51,878 nucleotides of DNA from Thermoguttaceae bacterium (GTDB lineage Bacteria > Planctomycetota > Planctomycetia > Pirellulales > Thermoguttaceae): contig JAFRFG010000049.1 in the NCBI GenBank assembly GCA_017434455.1, forward strand, positions 1 through 51,878, read 5' to 3'. Position numbers and translations under genes: made by a program. Shown here piece after piece: positions 18,327 to 26,848 of the stretch (position 1 is the stretch's first letter; each line of letters opens with the position of its first letter). The notes under the pieces were generated by a model. That model was not told the origin of the DNA. It did no database searches and worked only from the letters and a program-made list of their open reading frames with translations.

Positions 18327-18692
18327 ATGATCTGTCCCGACTGCCAAACCTCCTGCGACGACGGGGCGCGGCGCTGCCCCGCCTGCGGGGCGGCTCTCCC
18401 GGAGGAGACGGGCCGCCCGATGCGGTTTTCGGCGGTCGCCTCGCTGCTGTTCGCCGTCGTCAGCTTGGCGGTCTGGGGGCCGGTCTTCTTCGGAACGGCC
18501 AGCGGCCCCATTCCGGTGACCCTCATCGCCCCGCTGATCGGCTACGGCCTGGGGAGAAGAGCGGTGCGCTCCAGCTGGCCGACGCTCGGCCGAATCGGGC
18601 TGTGGCTGAATATCGCCGCCGTGCTGATCGCCCTGGGCTACCTCATGCTGCGGGCCAGCCGGGGAGAGTCGCTCCTGTGGCTGGAACAGTAG
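18327..18692 (+). CDS. small zinc-ribbon membrane protein within the hdr-flx operon
   Basis: This 121-residue protein begins with a CPDC...CPAC zinc ribbon (CPDCQTSCDDGARRCPACG) and continues with about three hydrophobic segments (residues 37-53, 58-80 and 92-110). The protein resembles the widespread zinc-ribbon/DUF4190-like membrane proteins, whose function is unclear. It starts 38 bases after hdrA, in the same direction, and 96 bases precede flxD. It is not part of the described Hdr-Flx complex. It might anchor or regulate the complex, or be an unrelated insertion. The GGAGATAGCCC site before the ATG supports translation. Confidence 0.75.
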   Translation: MICPDCQTSCDDGARRCPACGAALPEETGRPMRFSAVASLLFAVVSLAVWGPVFFGTASGPIPVTLIAPLIGYGLGRRAVRSSWPTLGRIGLWLNIAAVLIALGYLMLRASRGESLLWLEQ

Positions 18693-18788
18693 CGCCGGGC
18701 AAAAGCGGGACACAAAAAACAACACACAATACCCCAGAGAATTACCTCAAAGGGAGAAATATCTCTGAGAAATATCTCAAAGGACAAA

Positions 18789-19241
18789 ATGATGCCGGAA
18801 ACTGTCAACAAGGAAAGCTTTGAGCCCAAGGTCATCGCCTTCGTCTGCAACTGGTGCACCTACCTGGGGGCCGACCTGGCGGGGACCAACCGCCTGGAGT
18901 ATCCCGCGAATATCCGAATCATCCGCCTCCCCTGCACCGGCCGGATCGACTTTAATCTGATCATCAAGGCCTTTGAGGTCGGAGCCGACGCGGTCTTCGT
19001 CTCGGGCTGCCATCCGGGGGACTGCCACTACACGGCGGGGAACTACCATGCCCGCCGCCGCTGGATTCTCTTCCGCCAGCTGCTGGAGACCTTGGGGATC
19101 GACAACCAGCGGGTTCACTTCTCCTGGATCTCCGCGGCCGAAGGGGCGAAGTTCCAGAAGCGCGTGATCGAGATCGTCGAGAAGACCCGGCAGATGGGGC
19201 CCTATACCGACTACAAACAGCTGGTCGCCGAGAGTAAGTAA
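18789..19241 (+). CDS. flxD: FlxD / MvhD-like 2Fe-2S electron transfer subunit
   Basis: This 150-residue protein is of the MvhD family (methyl-viologen-reducing hydrogenase delta subunit). It has all expected cysteines: CNWC (with YLGADLAG), PCTGR and GCHPGDCHY, which form the 2Fe-2S site. It carries electrons from the Flx module to HdrA. AAAGGA precedes tandem ATG codons at 18789 and 18792, and either may be used. Its position after hdrA and before the FlxB-like gene, with no hydrogenase genes nearby, points to the NADH-linked Flx version rather than the Mvh hydrogenase. Confidence 0.9.
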   Translation: MMPETVNKESFEPKVIAFVCNWCTYLGADLAGTNRLEYPANIRIIRLPCTGRIDFNLIIKAFEVGADAVFVSGCHPGDCHYTAGNYHARRRWILFRQLLETLGIDNQRVHFSWISAAEGAKFQKRVIEIVEKTRQMGPYTDYKQLVAESK

Positions 19242-19260
19242 GTCGAAAGGAGTGATTTCC

Positions 19261-20133
19261 ATGCAGAATCAGCTTCAAGATCTGGCCCGGCGGCTGTTGG
19301 CCGAAAAGAAGGTCGATGTGGTCATCGGGTATGGGCTTTCCGGAAACGGCCGCGTCGGGGCGTTCTTCGCCACCGACGAGGGGCAGTGCGACAAATTGGT
19401 TTGGAACGAGCATTGCACGCAAAACCTGGTGGTCTACCTGACCCGCCCAGAGGTCAAAAAACTCGGCCGCGCGGCAATCGTCGTCAAGGGGTGTGACGCC
19501 CGCGCCCTGGTGGTCCTGGCCAACGAGGGACAGCTGCAGCGCGAAGAGGTGATCGCCATCGGGATGGTCTGCGCCGGTGTTGTTGACGAGGGCGGCCAGC
19601 GGTGCGCCAAGTGCGAGATCTGCACCTCCCGCGCCCCGGCCAATGTCGATGAGGTGATCGGCGATCCGGCCAGTGTGCCGGCCGGGCCGGCCAGCGCCGA
19701 GGAGCGCTTCGCCGGCGGCAAGTACGTAAAACTGGAAAAACTGCGCGCGATGCCGCGCGCCGAGCGCTTCGCCTGGTGGAAGAAGGAGCTGTCGCGCTGC
19801 GTCCGCTGCTCGGCCTGCCGTCAGGTCTGCCCGCTTTGCTACTGCAAGGTCTGTGTCGCCGATAAGAACCGGCCGGTTCGGATCGAGACCTCGGCCACCC
19901 CCTCGGCCAACTTCGCCTGGAATATTCTGCGCGCCTTCCACTTAGCCGGCCGCTGCGTCGGCTGCGGCGCCTGCACCGCCGCCTGCCCGGCGGGGATCGA
20001 CTTGGATCTGCTCAACCTGACGCTCGCCCAAACGGCCGAGACCGAGTTCGGGGCCGTCTCCGGAACGGTTCCCGGCGCGCTGCCGCTGATCGGTTCGTTC
20101 TCGCAAGAGGATAAGGAGGACTTCATTCAATGA
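19261..20133 (+). CDS. flxB: FlxB-like 4Fe-4S protein
   Basis: This 290-residue iron-sulfur protein has an N-terminal region related to FrhB/coenzyme F420-reducing subunits (VVIGYG..., VVKGCDARALVVL). CAKCEIC follows, and then two ferredoxin sites, CVRCSACRQVCP with an extra CYCKVC, and CVGCGACTAACP. The pattern fits FlxB of FlxABCD-HdrABC complexes. ATG 19261 is preceded by AAAGGAG at 8 bases. A GTG at 19252 abuts the site and is unlikely. The 3' end overlaps flxC by four bases (ATGA). Confidence 0.85.
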   Translation: MQNQLQDLARRLLAEKKVDVVIGYGLSGNGRVGAFFATDEGQCDKLVWNEHCTQNLVVYLTRPEVKKLGRAAIVVKGCDARALVVLANEGQLQREEVIAIGMVCAGVVDEGGQRCAKCEICTSRAPANVDEVIGDPASVPAGPASAEERFAGGKYVKLEKLRAMPRAERFAWWKKELSRCVRCSACRQVCPLCYCKVCVADKNRPVRIETSATPSANFAWNILRAFHLAGRCVGCGACTAACPAGIDLDLLNLTLAQTAETEFGAVSGTVPGALPLIGSFSQEDKEDFIQ

Positions 20134-21185
20134 GTCAAGTGATTTCATTAGCCGATATTCGCCGCCTGGCCGCCGACTTCGCTCAAAGCGGCATCGTCGC
20201 CGCCCCCCTGCCGACCGACTCGGGGAAGGTCTTTTATCAAAAGGTCGCCGCCGAGGAGGTTCAAAACATCGTTTTGGACGGCTCGCTTAAGTGCGTCAAC
20301 AGTATCAAAGAGTTCCTCTTCCCGCGCCACGAAGTCCTCTATACGTTCCTCCGCAAGGGGAACGACGTGGAACTGACCGACGCCCCGGTCTTCGACACGC
20401 CCCAGCTGATCCTCGGCTGCCGGCCGTGCGAGTCCGCCTCGCTGCCGATCCTCGACCCGGTCTTCGCCTGGGACTTCAACGACCGTTTCTTCCAGTCGCG
20501 CCGCGCGATGACCACCGTCGTCTCGATCGCCTGTCAGAAGGCCGACAGCGACTGCTTCTGTACCGACGTCGGCGGTTCCCCCGAAAACACCTCCGGCGCC
20601 GACGCGATCCTCTATCCGCTCGACGGCGACCGCTTCGAGGTCCGCCTTCTCACCGAAAAGGGGAAGGTCCTCTTCGCGGGCAAGACCACCGAGTCGAGCG
20701 ACGTCGGGCATGCCTGCGAGGGGCCCAAGGCGACGCTCGATACCGCCAAGATCACCCGCTGGCTCAACAGCCATTTCAACGACCCGCTCTGGAGCGAGCT
20801 GGCGCATCAGTGCGTCGGCTGCGGCGCCTGCACCTCGGTCTGCCCGACCTGCCACTGCTTCGATATCGTCGACGAGGGGAGCTACCAAAAAGGGCGGCGG
20901 GTCAAGAACTGGGACTACTGCCAGTCGGCCCTGTTTACCCTGCACGCCTCCGGGCATAACCCGCGTCCCGATCAGGGGGCCCGCCAGCGCCAGAGAATCA
21001 CGCACAAATTCGCGATCTACCCCGAAAAATTCGGCGCCATCCTCTGTACCGGCTGCGGCAACTGCTCGCGGCTGTGCTCGGCCGCGCTGGGGATCAAGCC
21101 GGCGCTGGAGAAGATCAGCTCCGAAGCCGCCGAAGACTTAATGCCGGTTCCGCCGCTTTGGGTTCGGAACACCCAAGACAAATAA
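20130..21185 (+). CDS. flxC: FlxC-like dicluster ferredoxin (AsrA/HyhB-related)
   Basis: The 351-residue protein has an N-terminal domain with GCRPCESASLPILD, typical of the AsrA/hydrogenase HyhB group, a central acidic region, and two C-terminal 4Fe-4S motifs (CVGCGACTSVCPTCHC and CTGCGNCSRLC). The family passes electrons between the flavin subunit and partner proteins. Together with FlxA it forms an NAD(P)H-oxidising half similar to anaerobic sulfite reductase AsrAB without the siroheme subunit AsrC, which is absent here. AAGGAGG lies within the end of flxB, and the start overlaps the flxB stop. Confidence 0.88.
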   Translation: MSQVISLADIRRLAADFAQSGIVAAPLPTDSGKVFYQKVAAEEVQNIVLDGSLKCVNSIKEFLFPRHEVLYTFLRKGNDVELTDAPVFDTPQLILGCRPCESASLPILDPVFAWDFNDRFFQSRRAMTTVVSIACQKADSDCFCTDVGGSPENTSGADAILYPLDGDRFEVRLLTEKGKVLFAGKTTESSDVGHACEGPKATLDTAKITRWLNSHFNDPLWSELAHQCVGCGACTSVCPTCHCFDIVDEGSYQKGRRVKNWDYCQSALFTLHASGHNPRPDQGARQRQRITHKFAIYPEKFGAILCTGCGNCSRLCSAALGIKPALEKISSEAAEDLMPVPPLWVRNTQDK

Positions 21186-21254
21186 TCCGATTCAGGACCG
21201 TTCCCGAGGGTCTTTTTTGCGGACCTCCCGGGAACCCTCTCAAGGACCTAAGCT

Positions 21255-22100
21255 ATGCAAGCGCAGGAAAATATCTATCAGCCGTCCCGAATGACCGTCG
21301 AGTCGGTCGTTCAGCAGACCAAAGACGTCAAGTCGGTCAAAATCGCCTTCATCGACCCGGAAGAGCAGAAGAAATACAAAAGCGCGTTCCGCGTCGGCCA
21401 GTTTGGGCTCTATTCGGTCTTCGGCGTCGGGGAGTCGGTCTTTAATATCTGCTGCTCCACTTCCAGCGACGTGGTCGAGTTCTGCTTCCGCCGGACCGGA
21501 CGGGTCACCGACGCGCTGTGGCGCGTGGAGCCGGGCGACGTGATCGGCTTCCGCGGCCCGTACGGGAACAGTTACCCGATGGAGAAATGGGAGGGGAAGA
21601 ACCTCATCTTCGTCGGGGGCGGCATCGCGATGCCGCCGATTCGCTGCGCCATTTTGGAAGCGCTCGAACACCGCGAAAAGTACGGTAAAATCACCGTGGT
21701 CTACGGGGCGAAAAGTGTCGGGGAGCTCGTCTTCCGCGACGAACTCGACCAGTGGGCCCAATACCCGAACGTCGAGGTCGTGAAGACCGTCGACCCGGGC
21801 GGGGAGACCCCCGACTGGAACGGCCGGGTCGGTTTTGTCCCGACCGTGCTGGGCGAGGCCGGAATCAGCGGCGCCAACGCCGTCGCCCTGGTCGTCGGCC
21901 CCCCGATTATGATTAAGTTCTCGCTGCCGGTTCTCCAGAAGCTCGGCATCCCCGACGAGGCGATCTACACCAGTCTCGAAAACCGGATGAAGTGCGGCCT
22001 GGGGAAGTGCGGCCGCTGCAACTGCGGGCATATCTACGTCTGCAAAGAGGGGCCGGTCTTTACTCAGGCGCAAATCGCGCGGATGCCCGAGGATTTCTGA
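21255..22100 (+). CDS. flxA: FlxA-like FAD/NAD(P)H-binding subunit
   Basis: This 281-residue protein belongs to the ferredoxin-NADP reductase-like group with a C-terminal 2Fe-2S site (AsrB, dihydroorotate dehydrogenase electron-transfer subunit). The RRTGRVTDAL segment is in the FAD region, LIFVGGGIAMPPIR is the nucleotide-binding start, and MKCGLGKCGRCNCG plus VCKEGPVF hold the 2Fe-2S cysteines. It would oxidise NADH (or NADPH) and feed FlxD and HdrA. An AAGGACC site precedes ATG 21255. It is the last gene of the operon, and a weak hairpin with a T-run follows at 22167. The gene order here (flxA last) differs from the flxABCD-hdrABC order known from sulfate reducers. Confidence 0.9.
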   Translation: MQAQENIYQPSRMTVESVVQQTKDVKSVKIAFIDPEEQKKYKSAFRVGQFGLYSVFGVGESVFNICCSTSSDVVEFCFRRTGRVTDALWRVEPGDVIGFRGPYGNSYPMEKWEGKNLIFVGGGIAMPPIRCAILEALEHREKYGKITVVYGAKSVGELVFRDELDQWAQYPNVEVVKTVDPGGETPDWNGRVGFVPTVLGEAGISGANAVALVVGPPIMIKFSLPVLQKLGIPDEAIYTSLENRMKCGLGKCGRCNCGHIYVCKEGPVFTQAQIARMPEDF

Positions 22101-22166
22101 CCAACCTTGGGGCAGGTCAGCCGCCTGAGAAAACCGCGCGGCAGCCGGAACCGGGTGGCGGAAGGG

Positions 22167-22187
22167 AAAACCGTCATCCGGTTTTTT
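22167..22187 (+). terminator. possible terminator of the hdr-flx operon
   Basis: AAAACCG (22167-22173) pairs with CGGTTTT (22179-22185) around a five-base loop and merges into a run of six T. The stem is short. A second inverted repeat, CTGACC with GGTCAG, spans the flxA stop region. Confidence 0.45.
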
Positions 22188-22270
22188 GCGCGATGTTCCC
22201 CCCGAGTGTTCGCTCCCCTAAAAAGCTTTCAGGAGTGACCGATATACCATCTCCCCCCGAAGGGTTCTTT

Positions 22271-24601
22271 ATGTTCCAGCGTCACGATCTTAAGGGCCTG
22301 TGGCTCGGCTGTTTCCTCGGGTGGCTCTTCCTCGCCCCGGCGTATTTAAGCGCCGGCGAGGAGGCGGCCGAGGCGGAAAAACCGGCGCCGCCGGAGGACA
22401 TCACCGTCACCGTGAAGAAGGTCCCGTGGCTGTTCATCGGCTGTCCGGCGGGAACCTTCCAGATGGGGAGCCCCGCCGAGGAACCGCTGCGCGGCGACGA
22501 CGAACCGCTTCACGAGGTGACGATCTCCGAGCCGTTTTGGATCCTCCAGACCGAGGTGACCCAGGGGCAGTGGAAGAGTGTGATGAAAAAACTCCCCCAC
22601 CCCTACTACTACTCGACCTATCCGGTTCACCCCAGCTGGAACGACGCCCGGGAATTTATCGACGTTCTCAATCAGGGGGACTACGCCCCCGAGGGGCTGG
22701 TTTTCGACCTTCCGACCGAGGCCGAGTGGGAATACGCCTGCCGCGCCGGCACTCTCGGTCCGTGGGGGGGAGCCGAGAGTATCGCCCCGGTCGCCTGGTA
22801 CCAGGTCAACAGCGGAAAGGCGCTCCACGCGGTCGCGACCAAGGCCCCGAACGCCTGGAAACTGTACAACACCCTCGGCAACGTCGCGGAATGGTGCAGC
22901 GACTGGTACGGCCCCCTGTCGAGCGACCCGGCCACCGACCCGACCGGACCGGCCGAAGGGACGATGCGCGTCCTGCGCGGGGGAAGCTTTTTGTCGACGG
23001 CCGGGCGCTGCCGGTGCGCCGCGCGCTGGAAGGCCTCGCCCGACAATAATCGGACCGATATCGGCCTGCGCCTGGTTCTTCGCCGCGGGACCAAACCGGC
23101 CCCGCCGGCGGCCCGTCCCAAACCGATTTCCGTCACCATCGACGGGATCGTCTACAAATTCCTCGGCTGCCCGGCCGGTTCCTTCACGATGGGAACCCCT
23201 CTGGGGAGCTATCCGCGCTCGGTCGACGAGGCCGAGCATGAGGTCACCTTCACCAGTGAGTTCTGGCTTCAGGAGACCGAGGTGACCCGCCGGCTTTGGG
23301 ACGCCGTGATGAAGCAGCATCACGACACGGAAGACGGCGGGGAGTATCTTCCGATCGATCGGATCAGCTGGGAAGAGGCGCTTTTGTTCATCGATACGCT
23401 CAACAGCGAAGGGGTCGCCCCGCCGGGATACCGCTTTGACTTCCCGACCGAAGCCCAGTGGGAATACGCCTGCCGCGCCGGCTCGCGTCTGAACGAAACG
23501 GCGCGAAAGAAAATCGCGCGCCAGTGCTGGTACCAGGACAACAGCGGCGGGACGCCGCGCCAGGTTAAAAGACGCCGTCCGAACGCCTGGGGATTCTACG
23601 ATATGCTCGGGAATGTCAGCGAGTGGTGCCGCGACCGCCTCGACACCTACCCCGCCGGGAGCGTCGTCGACCCGAAGGGGCCGTCGTCCGGCCCGGTCCG
23701 GGTCCATCGCGGCGGATGCGCCCGCGACACGCTGGCCGACTGCCGCGCCGAGCGGCGCGCCGGTCTGGAGGCGGTGAAAGCGTCCCCGTGGGTAGGGCTG
23801 CGCCTGGCGCTGGTCAAGGACACCGCCCCGCCGACCCAGCCGGCCGAGGGGACAGAGTCGTCCGCTGCCGCCGAACTGCCGCAGCCGAAAACCGTCACCA
23901 TCGTGGGGGTCCCGTACCTCTTCATCGGCTGCCCGGCCGGGGAGTTCCAAATGGGAAGCCCCGAGGATGAAGCCGGACACACCGCTGACCAGATACAGAA
24001 AACCGTCGCCATCGATCAGGAGTTTTGGATGCTCGAGATCGAGGTCCCTCAAGATCTTTGGTACAACATTATGCTGACCTTGCCCAGCGCCCACCAGCAG
24101 GTAGCCAGCTCCTCCTCGACCCTCACGGTCGAACCGCCCTTGCCGGTGGAATCGGTGTCGTGGGAGAATTGCCGGCAGTTCATCGAGGAGCTCAACTCCA
24201 GCGCCTACGTGCCGACGGGGTTTTATTTCGATCTCCCCACCGAGGCGCAGTGGGAATACGCCTGCCGCGCCGGAAACAGTGCGTCGGTTCAGGACGAGGA
24301 GCTGGACCTGATCGGCTGGTACCGCGACAACAGCAAAGGGGCGACCCACCCCTCCAAGGAAAAGAAACCGAACAAGTGGGGATTCTACGACATGCTGGGG
24401 AACGTCAGCGAATGGTGCCTCGACAGCGCGGAGGCCGGCGGTTCAGCGAAAGTGTACCGCGGCGGCAGCTGGGGCGATTTTTCCCGAGACTGCCGACCGG
24501 CCGCCCGCAAATATCTGGCGCCGACGGCGCGCAGCGTCAATATCGGACTGCGTTTGGTACTCAATCACGAGACGCCCGCGGAAACAGAAGAAGCGAAGTA
24601 A
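22271..24601 (+). CDS. secreted protein with three SUMF1/FGE-sulfatase-like domains
   Basis: This 776-residue protein has a signal peptide (hydrophobic residues 8-26, ending LSAGEE) and three consecutive formylglycine-generating-enzyme-like domains at about residues 44-273, 287-515 and 541-767. Each begins with a GCPAG(T/S/E)F(Q/T)MG element, continues with PTEA(E/Q)WEYACRAG and LGNV(A/S)EWC, and ends GLRL(V/A)L. In true FGE the active site needs two cysteines after the RGGS motif. Here the first cysteine position is S, D and D in the three domains (RGGSFLS, RGGCARD, RGGSWGD). Sulfatase maturation activity is therefore unlikely. Binding or structural roles are known for such relatives. The start lacks a strong ribosome site, and longer in-frame starts exist upstream. 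Confidence 0.85.
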   Translation: MFQRHDLKGLWLGCFLGWLFLAPAYLSAGEEAAEAEKPAPPEDITVTVKKVPWLFIGCPAGTFQMGSPAEEPLRGDDEPLHEVTISEPFWILQTEVTQGQWKSVMKKLPHPYYYSTYPVHPSWNDAREFIDVLNQGDYAPEGLVFDLPTEAEWEYACRAGTLGPWGGAESIAPVAWYQVNSGKALHAVATKAPNAWKLYNTLGNVAEWCSDWYGPLSSDPATDPTGPAEGTMRVLRGGSFLSTAGRCRCAARWKASPDNNRTDIGLRLVLRRGTKPAPPAARPKPISVTIDGIVYKFLGCPAGSFTMGTPLGSYPRSVDEAEHEVTFTSEFWLQETEVTRRLWDAVMKQHHDTEDGGEYLPIDRISWEEALLFIDTLNSEGVAPPGYRFDFPTEAQWEYACRAGSRLNETARKKIARQCWYQDNSGGTPRQVKRRRPNAWGFYDMLGNVSEWCRDRLDTYPAGSVVDPKGPSSGPVRVHRGGCARDTLADCRAERRAGLEAVKASPWVGLRLALVKDTAPPTQPAEGTESSAAAELPQPKTVTIVGVPYLFIGCPAGEFQMGSPEDEAGHTADQIQKTVAIDQEFWMLEIEVPQDLWYNIMLTLPSAHQQVASSSSTLTVEPPLPVESVSWENCRQFIEELNSSAYVPTGFYFDLPTEAQWEYACRAGNSASVQDEELDLIGWYRDNSKGATHPSKEKKPNKWGFYDMLGNVSEWCLDSAEAGGSAKVYRGGSWGDFSRDCRPAARKYLAPTARSVNIGLRLVLNHETPAETEEAK

Positions 24602-24620
24602 ACAAAGCCGGTCGTTTGAC

Positions 24621-26210
24621 TCAAGTCGGATCGCTCGACGGGCCGGCGGCCGCTTTATTGCTGCGCGGGGCAAAGACCCCGCGGGCCACCGGACGGGGGG
24701 AGAGCCCCGAGTCGGTCGTACTGGTCACCGCGGCCGCGCCGGCGCGGCGCAGCGCGGGCGTCGCCAAAGGTTTCTCTTGTTCCTGCCGCTGTTGAGAACG
24801 CGGCGCCCGGGCGACGGAGAGGGGAGGTCTTTCGAAACAGTCGTCCGCGATAGTCTCTTCGGCTTCGGTCTGCGCCCCGCCTGCGGGTTCTTCCTCGGCG
24901 CCGGAATCCTCGCCGTTCGGCTCGGGGGCCGGGGCGGCATCGTCGGCGGCCGGCACCGATTCCGGGGCCGGGGCGGCCTCTTCACCGGTCGGCGGATCCG
25001 CGGCGCAGTCGTCCGAAACCGATTCCGGCTGCGGCGCCGCGGCGGCCGGGTCCTCGGCCGGCGTCACGGCGGAACTGTCGTCCTGCGCCTCGTCGAGGGG
25101 GGAAACCGCGCTGTCGTCCAGCGGCAGAAGAGAGCTGTCGTTGACCGGCACCGGCTCGCCGTCGTCAACCGGCAGGACACTGTCGTCCAGCGGCGAAACA
25201 ACACTATTGTCAAGCGGTGAAACCGCACTATCGCCAAGCGGCGAAACCACACTGTCGCCTAGCGGTGAAACCGCACTGCCTTCGATCGGCGAGGGAGCGT
25301 TTTGACCTAAAGGCGAAGAGACGCCGCCGCCGAACGGGGAAAGGTTTTCGGTCAGGACATTGCCGAACAGGCCGTCGGCCTCCCGATTTCCGTTATGGAG
25401 ACTGCTCGTGCCGAAGAAGCTCCTGCTCGGATCCGGGGAATCGAAACTAAAAGCGGTCGAATCGATGCTCTTCTGCCGTTCCGGGACGATAATCAAGTGC
25501 CCGATCTTCGCGGCGTCGCGCAGTTCTTTGTTTTGCGACTCGTTCATCAGAAGCGACAAGACGGCGACTTTCCCGGCGGGAGTGGTCCCCCCGGCCACGG
25601 CCTCTTTGCGCACCGCCGAGACCTGATAGACCTCGACGTTCTGACAGACGATCCGGGTCGCTAATTTTCTTTGCGCCGGACGAGAGGAAGAATCCGCTTC
25701 TTCTTGCTGGACGTCCTCGTACATCACCGATATCGACACCCGATCTTGGGGACGAAGACGCTGTTGGAGCTGGACGAGACTGGCGCTGTCGGAATCGTTG
25801 AACGCCGGAATCTCGATATTGACCGCCTGGTACCCGGGGGGGATAAAGGTCATTGTGTCCTGTTTTCCCTCGTCGGGGCTGGTCAAATCGCCCAGACCGA
25901 TGAGACGATCTTTCGGAACCGAATGAACCAGCCGGCGCCCAACCACGTCACGGAAAAGAAAAATCGCGTTCCAAGGGACCTGACTTTCGGGAAAACGCTG
26001 AAAACGGATGTTCTGCGCAGTCAGTTCCTGGCCCGCCTGGAGATCCCCTTTGGCGACCATCACGGGAATCTGCGGCTCACTGGCCAGTTTTTGCTCTTCT
26101 TCCGTCATTTCAACCGGCTTGTTGTCGTAGAAACCCTTCTTCAAAAGGAGGGCAAAGCCAACTCCGGCAATCATAGCTAGAATCAAAAACAGCTGTTTCT
26201 GCCAACTCAT
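24621..26210 (-). CDS. cpaB: CpaB-like Flp pilus assembly protein with acidic repeat tail
   Basis: This 529-residue protein begins with a membrane anchor (residues 7-23), a SAF domain (about 48-112, IPVMVAKGDLQAGQELTAQNI) and an RcpC/CpaB domain (about 120-245, VNIEIPAFNDSDSASLVQLQ...RPQDRVSI). The family acts in the periplasm in Flp/Tad pilus export. The C-terminal half is unusual: 8-residue repeats of the type (S/D)S(A/V)VSPL(G/D) at 311-376, then a long acidic, Pro/Ala/Glu-rich segment. CpaB homologs are normally about 250-320 residues, so the tail roughly doubles the length. No other tad/cpa gene is in the window. It converges on the SUMF1-like gene with only 19 bases between stops. Confidence 0.8.
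   Translation of the reverse strand: MSWQKQLFLILAMIAGVGFALLLKKGFYDNKPVEMTEEEQKLASEPQIPVMVAKGDLQAGQELTAQNIRFQRFPESQVPWNAIFLFRDVVGRRLVHSVPKDRLIGLGDLTSPDEGKQDTMTFIPPGYQAVNIEIPAFNDSDSASLVQLQQRLRPQDRVSISVMYEDVQQEEADSSSRPAQRKLATRIVCQNVEVYQVSAVRKEAVAGGTTPAGKVAVLSLLMNESQNKELRDAAKIGHLIIVPERQKSIDSTAFSFDSPDPSRSFFGTSSLHNGNREADGLFGNVLTENLSPFGGGVSSPLGQNAPSPIEGSAVSPLGDSVVSPLGDSAVSPLDNSVVSPLDDSVLPVDDGEPVPVNDSSLLPLDDSAVSPLDEAQDDSSAVTPAEDPAAAAPQPESVSDDCAADPPTGEEAAPAPESVPAADDAAPAPEPNGEDSGAEEEPAGGAQTEAEETIADDCFERPPLSVARAPRSQQRQEQEKPLATPALRRAGAAAVTSTTDSGLSPRPVARGVFAPRSNKAAAGPSSDPT
25083..25280 (-). repeat. 24-bp in-frame repeats in cpaB
   Basis: About five clear and several degenerate 24-base units encode the 8-residue SPLGDSVV/SPLDNSVV-type repeat of the CpaB-like protein. 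Unit-to-unit similarity on the DNA (AGCGG(C/T)GAAAC..CACT(A/G)T) suggests recent expansion by slippage or unequal exchange. Confidence 0.75.
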
Positions 26211-26848
26211 ACTGTCTTAATCCCTGAGGGAGTCCCCTTTCACGCGAAAGGGATACTCCGCGCGGCACCTATTTCGTCACCTCGTCATACAGACGGCGTC
26301 GATTCATTATAGAACAGTCCCCCGATTTTTGTATCGTCCCCAAAAGCGCCGCCGGTTTTCCAAAAACACCCTCTCGCGGGGGAGGAAAAAAACTTTCGCG
26401 GACTAACTGTTAAAACTACCCCATGTTACCCAACAAAACAGGCGCAGACCGCTTTTTCTGTTCACTTTTTTTAACCGACTCCCTTTTCCGCGTTTCTTTC
26501 TTTTAACAAACCTGGGAAAACTGCACAGTTTATTCCTTTTTCCCGGTAAAACCGCTTTCTTGGCGTCTTTCCCGCGGCGGATAGGTTTGGAAGCGGATAT
26601 TTTAGCCAAAACATCCGGCAAGAGCGCGACAGACACTTGACATCCCTCCCCCAAGGGTGATATTCTAATAAAGAGTATAGTAGGGGTTGTCCGCATTTCC
26701 CCTTACTTTCACTGTCGATTTGCCGATAACAAAGCAAGATAACAAAGCAAAACGTCCATCTATACGCGATTCTGGGCGTGTTCCCTCTCCCGGGCTTTCG
26801 GCTGTAGCGCGCCCGCGGGGAACAGATCGCGTTCAAGGGGAGGTCACC
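26211..26848. other. 638-base divergent intergenic region
   Basis: No gene is supported here. On the minus side it holds a TATAAT box (complement at 26306-26311, without a clear -35) and a CCCTTTC/GAAAGGG hairpin (26235-26252) in the cpaB leader. On the plus side it holds the promoter at 26637-26666. Two minus-strand frames of about 100-120 codons in the AT-richer middle part lack ribosome sites and recognisable products. Confidence 0.5.
26637..26666 (+). promoter_or_regulatory. sigma-70 promoter for the HEAT-like protein gene
   Basis: A perfect TTGACA (26637-26642) is followed after 18 bases by TATTCT (26661-26666). The leader to the GTG start at 26849 is about 175 bases. Confidence 0.55.

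Noticed and set aside
22271..24601. Sulfatase-activating formylglycine-generating enzyme
   Set aside because: The first catalytic cysteine is replaced in all three domains and no sulfatase gene is in the window.
26403..26836. Minus-strand frames of 97 and 121 codons in the cpaB/HEAT intergenic region
   Set aside because: They have no ribosome site and no recognisable product, and the plus-strand promoter overlaps them.
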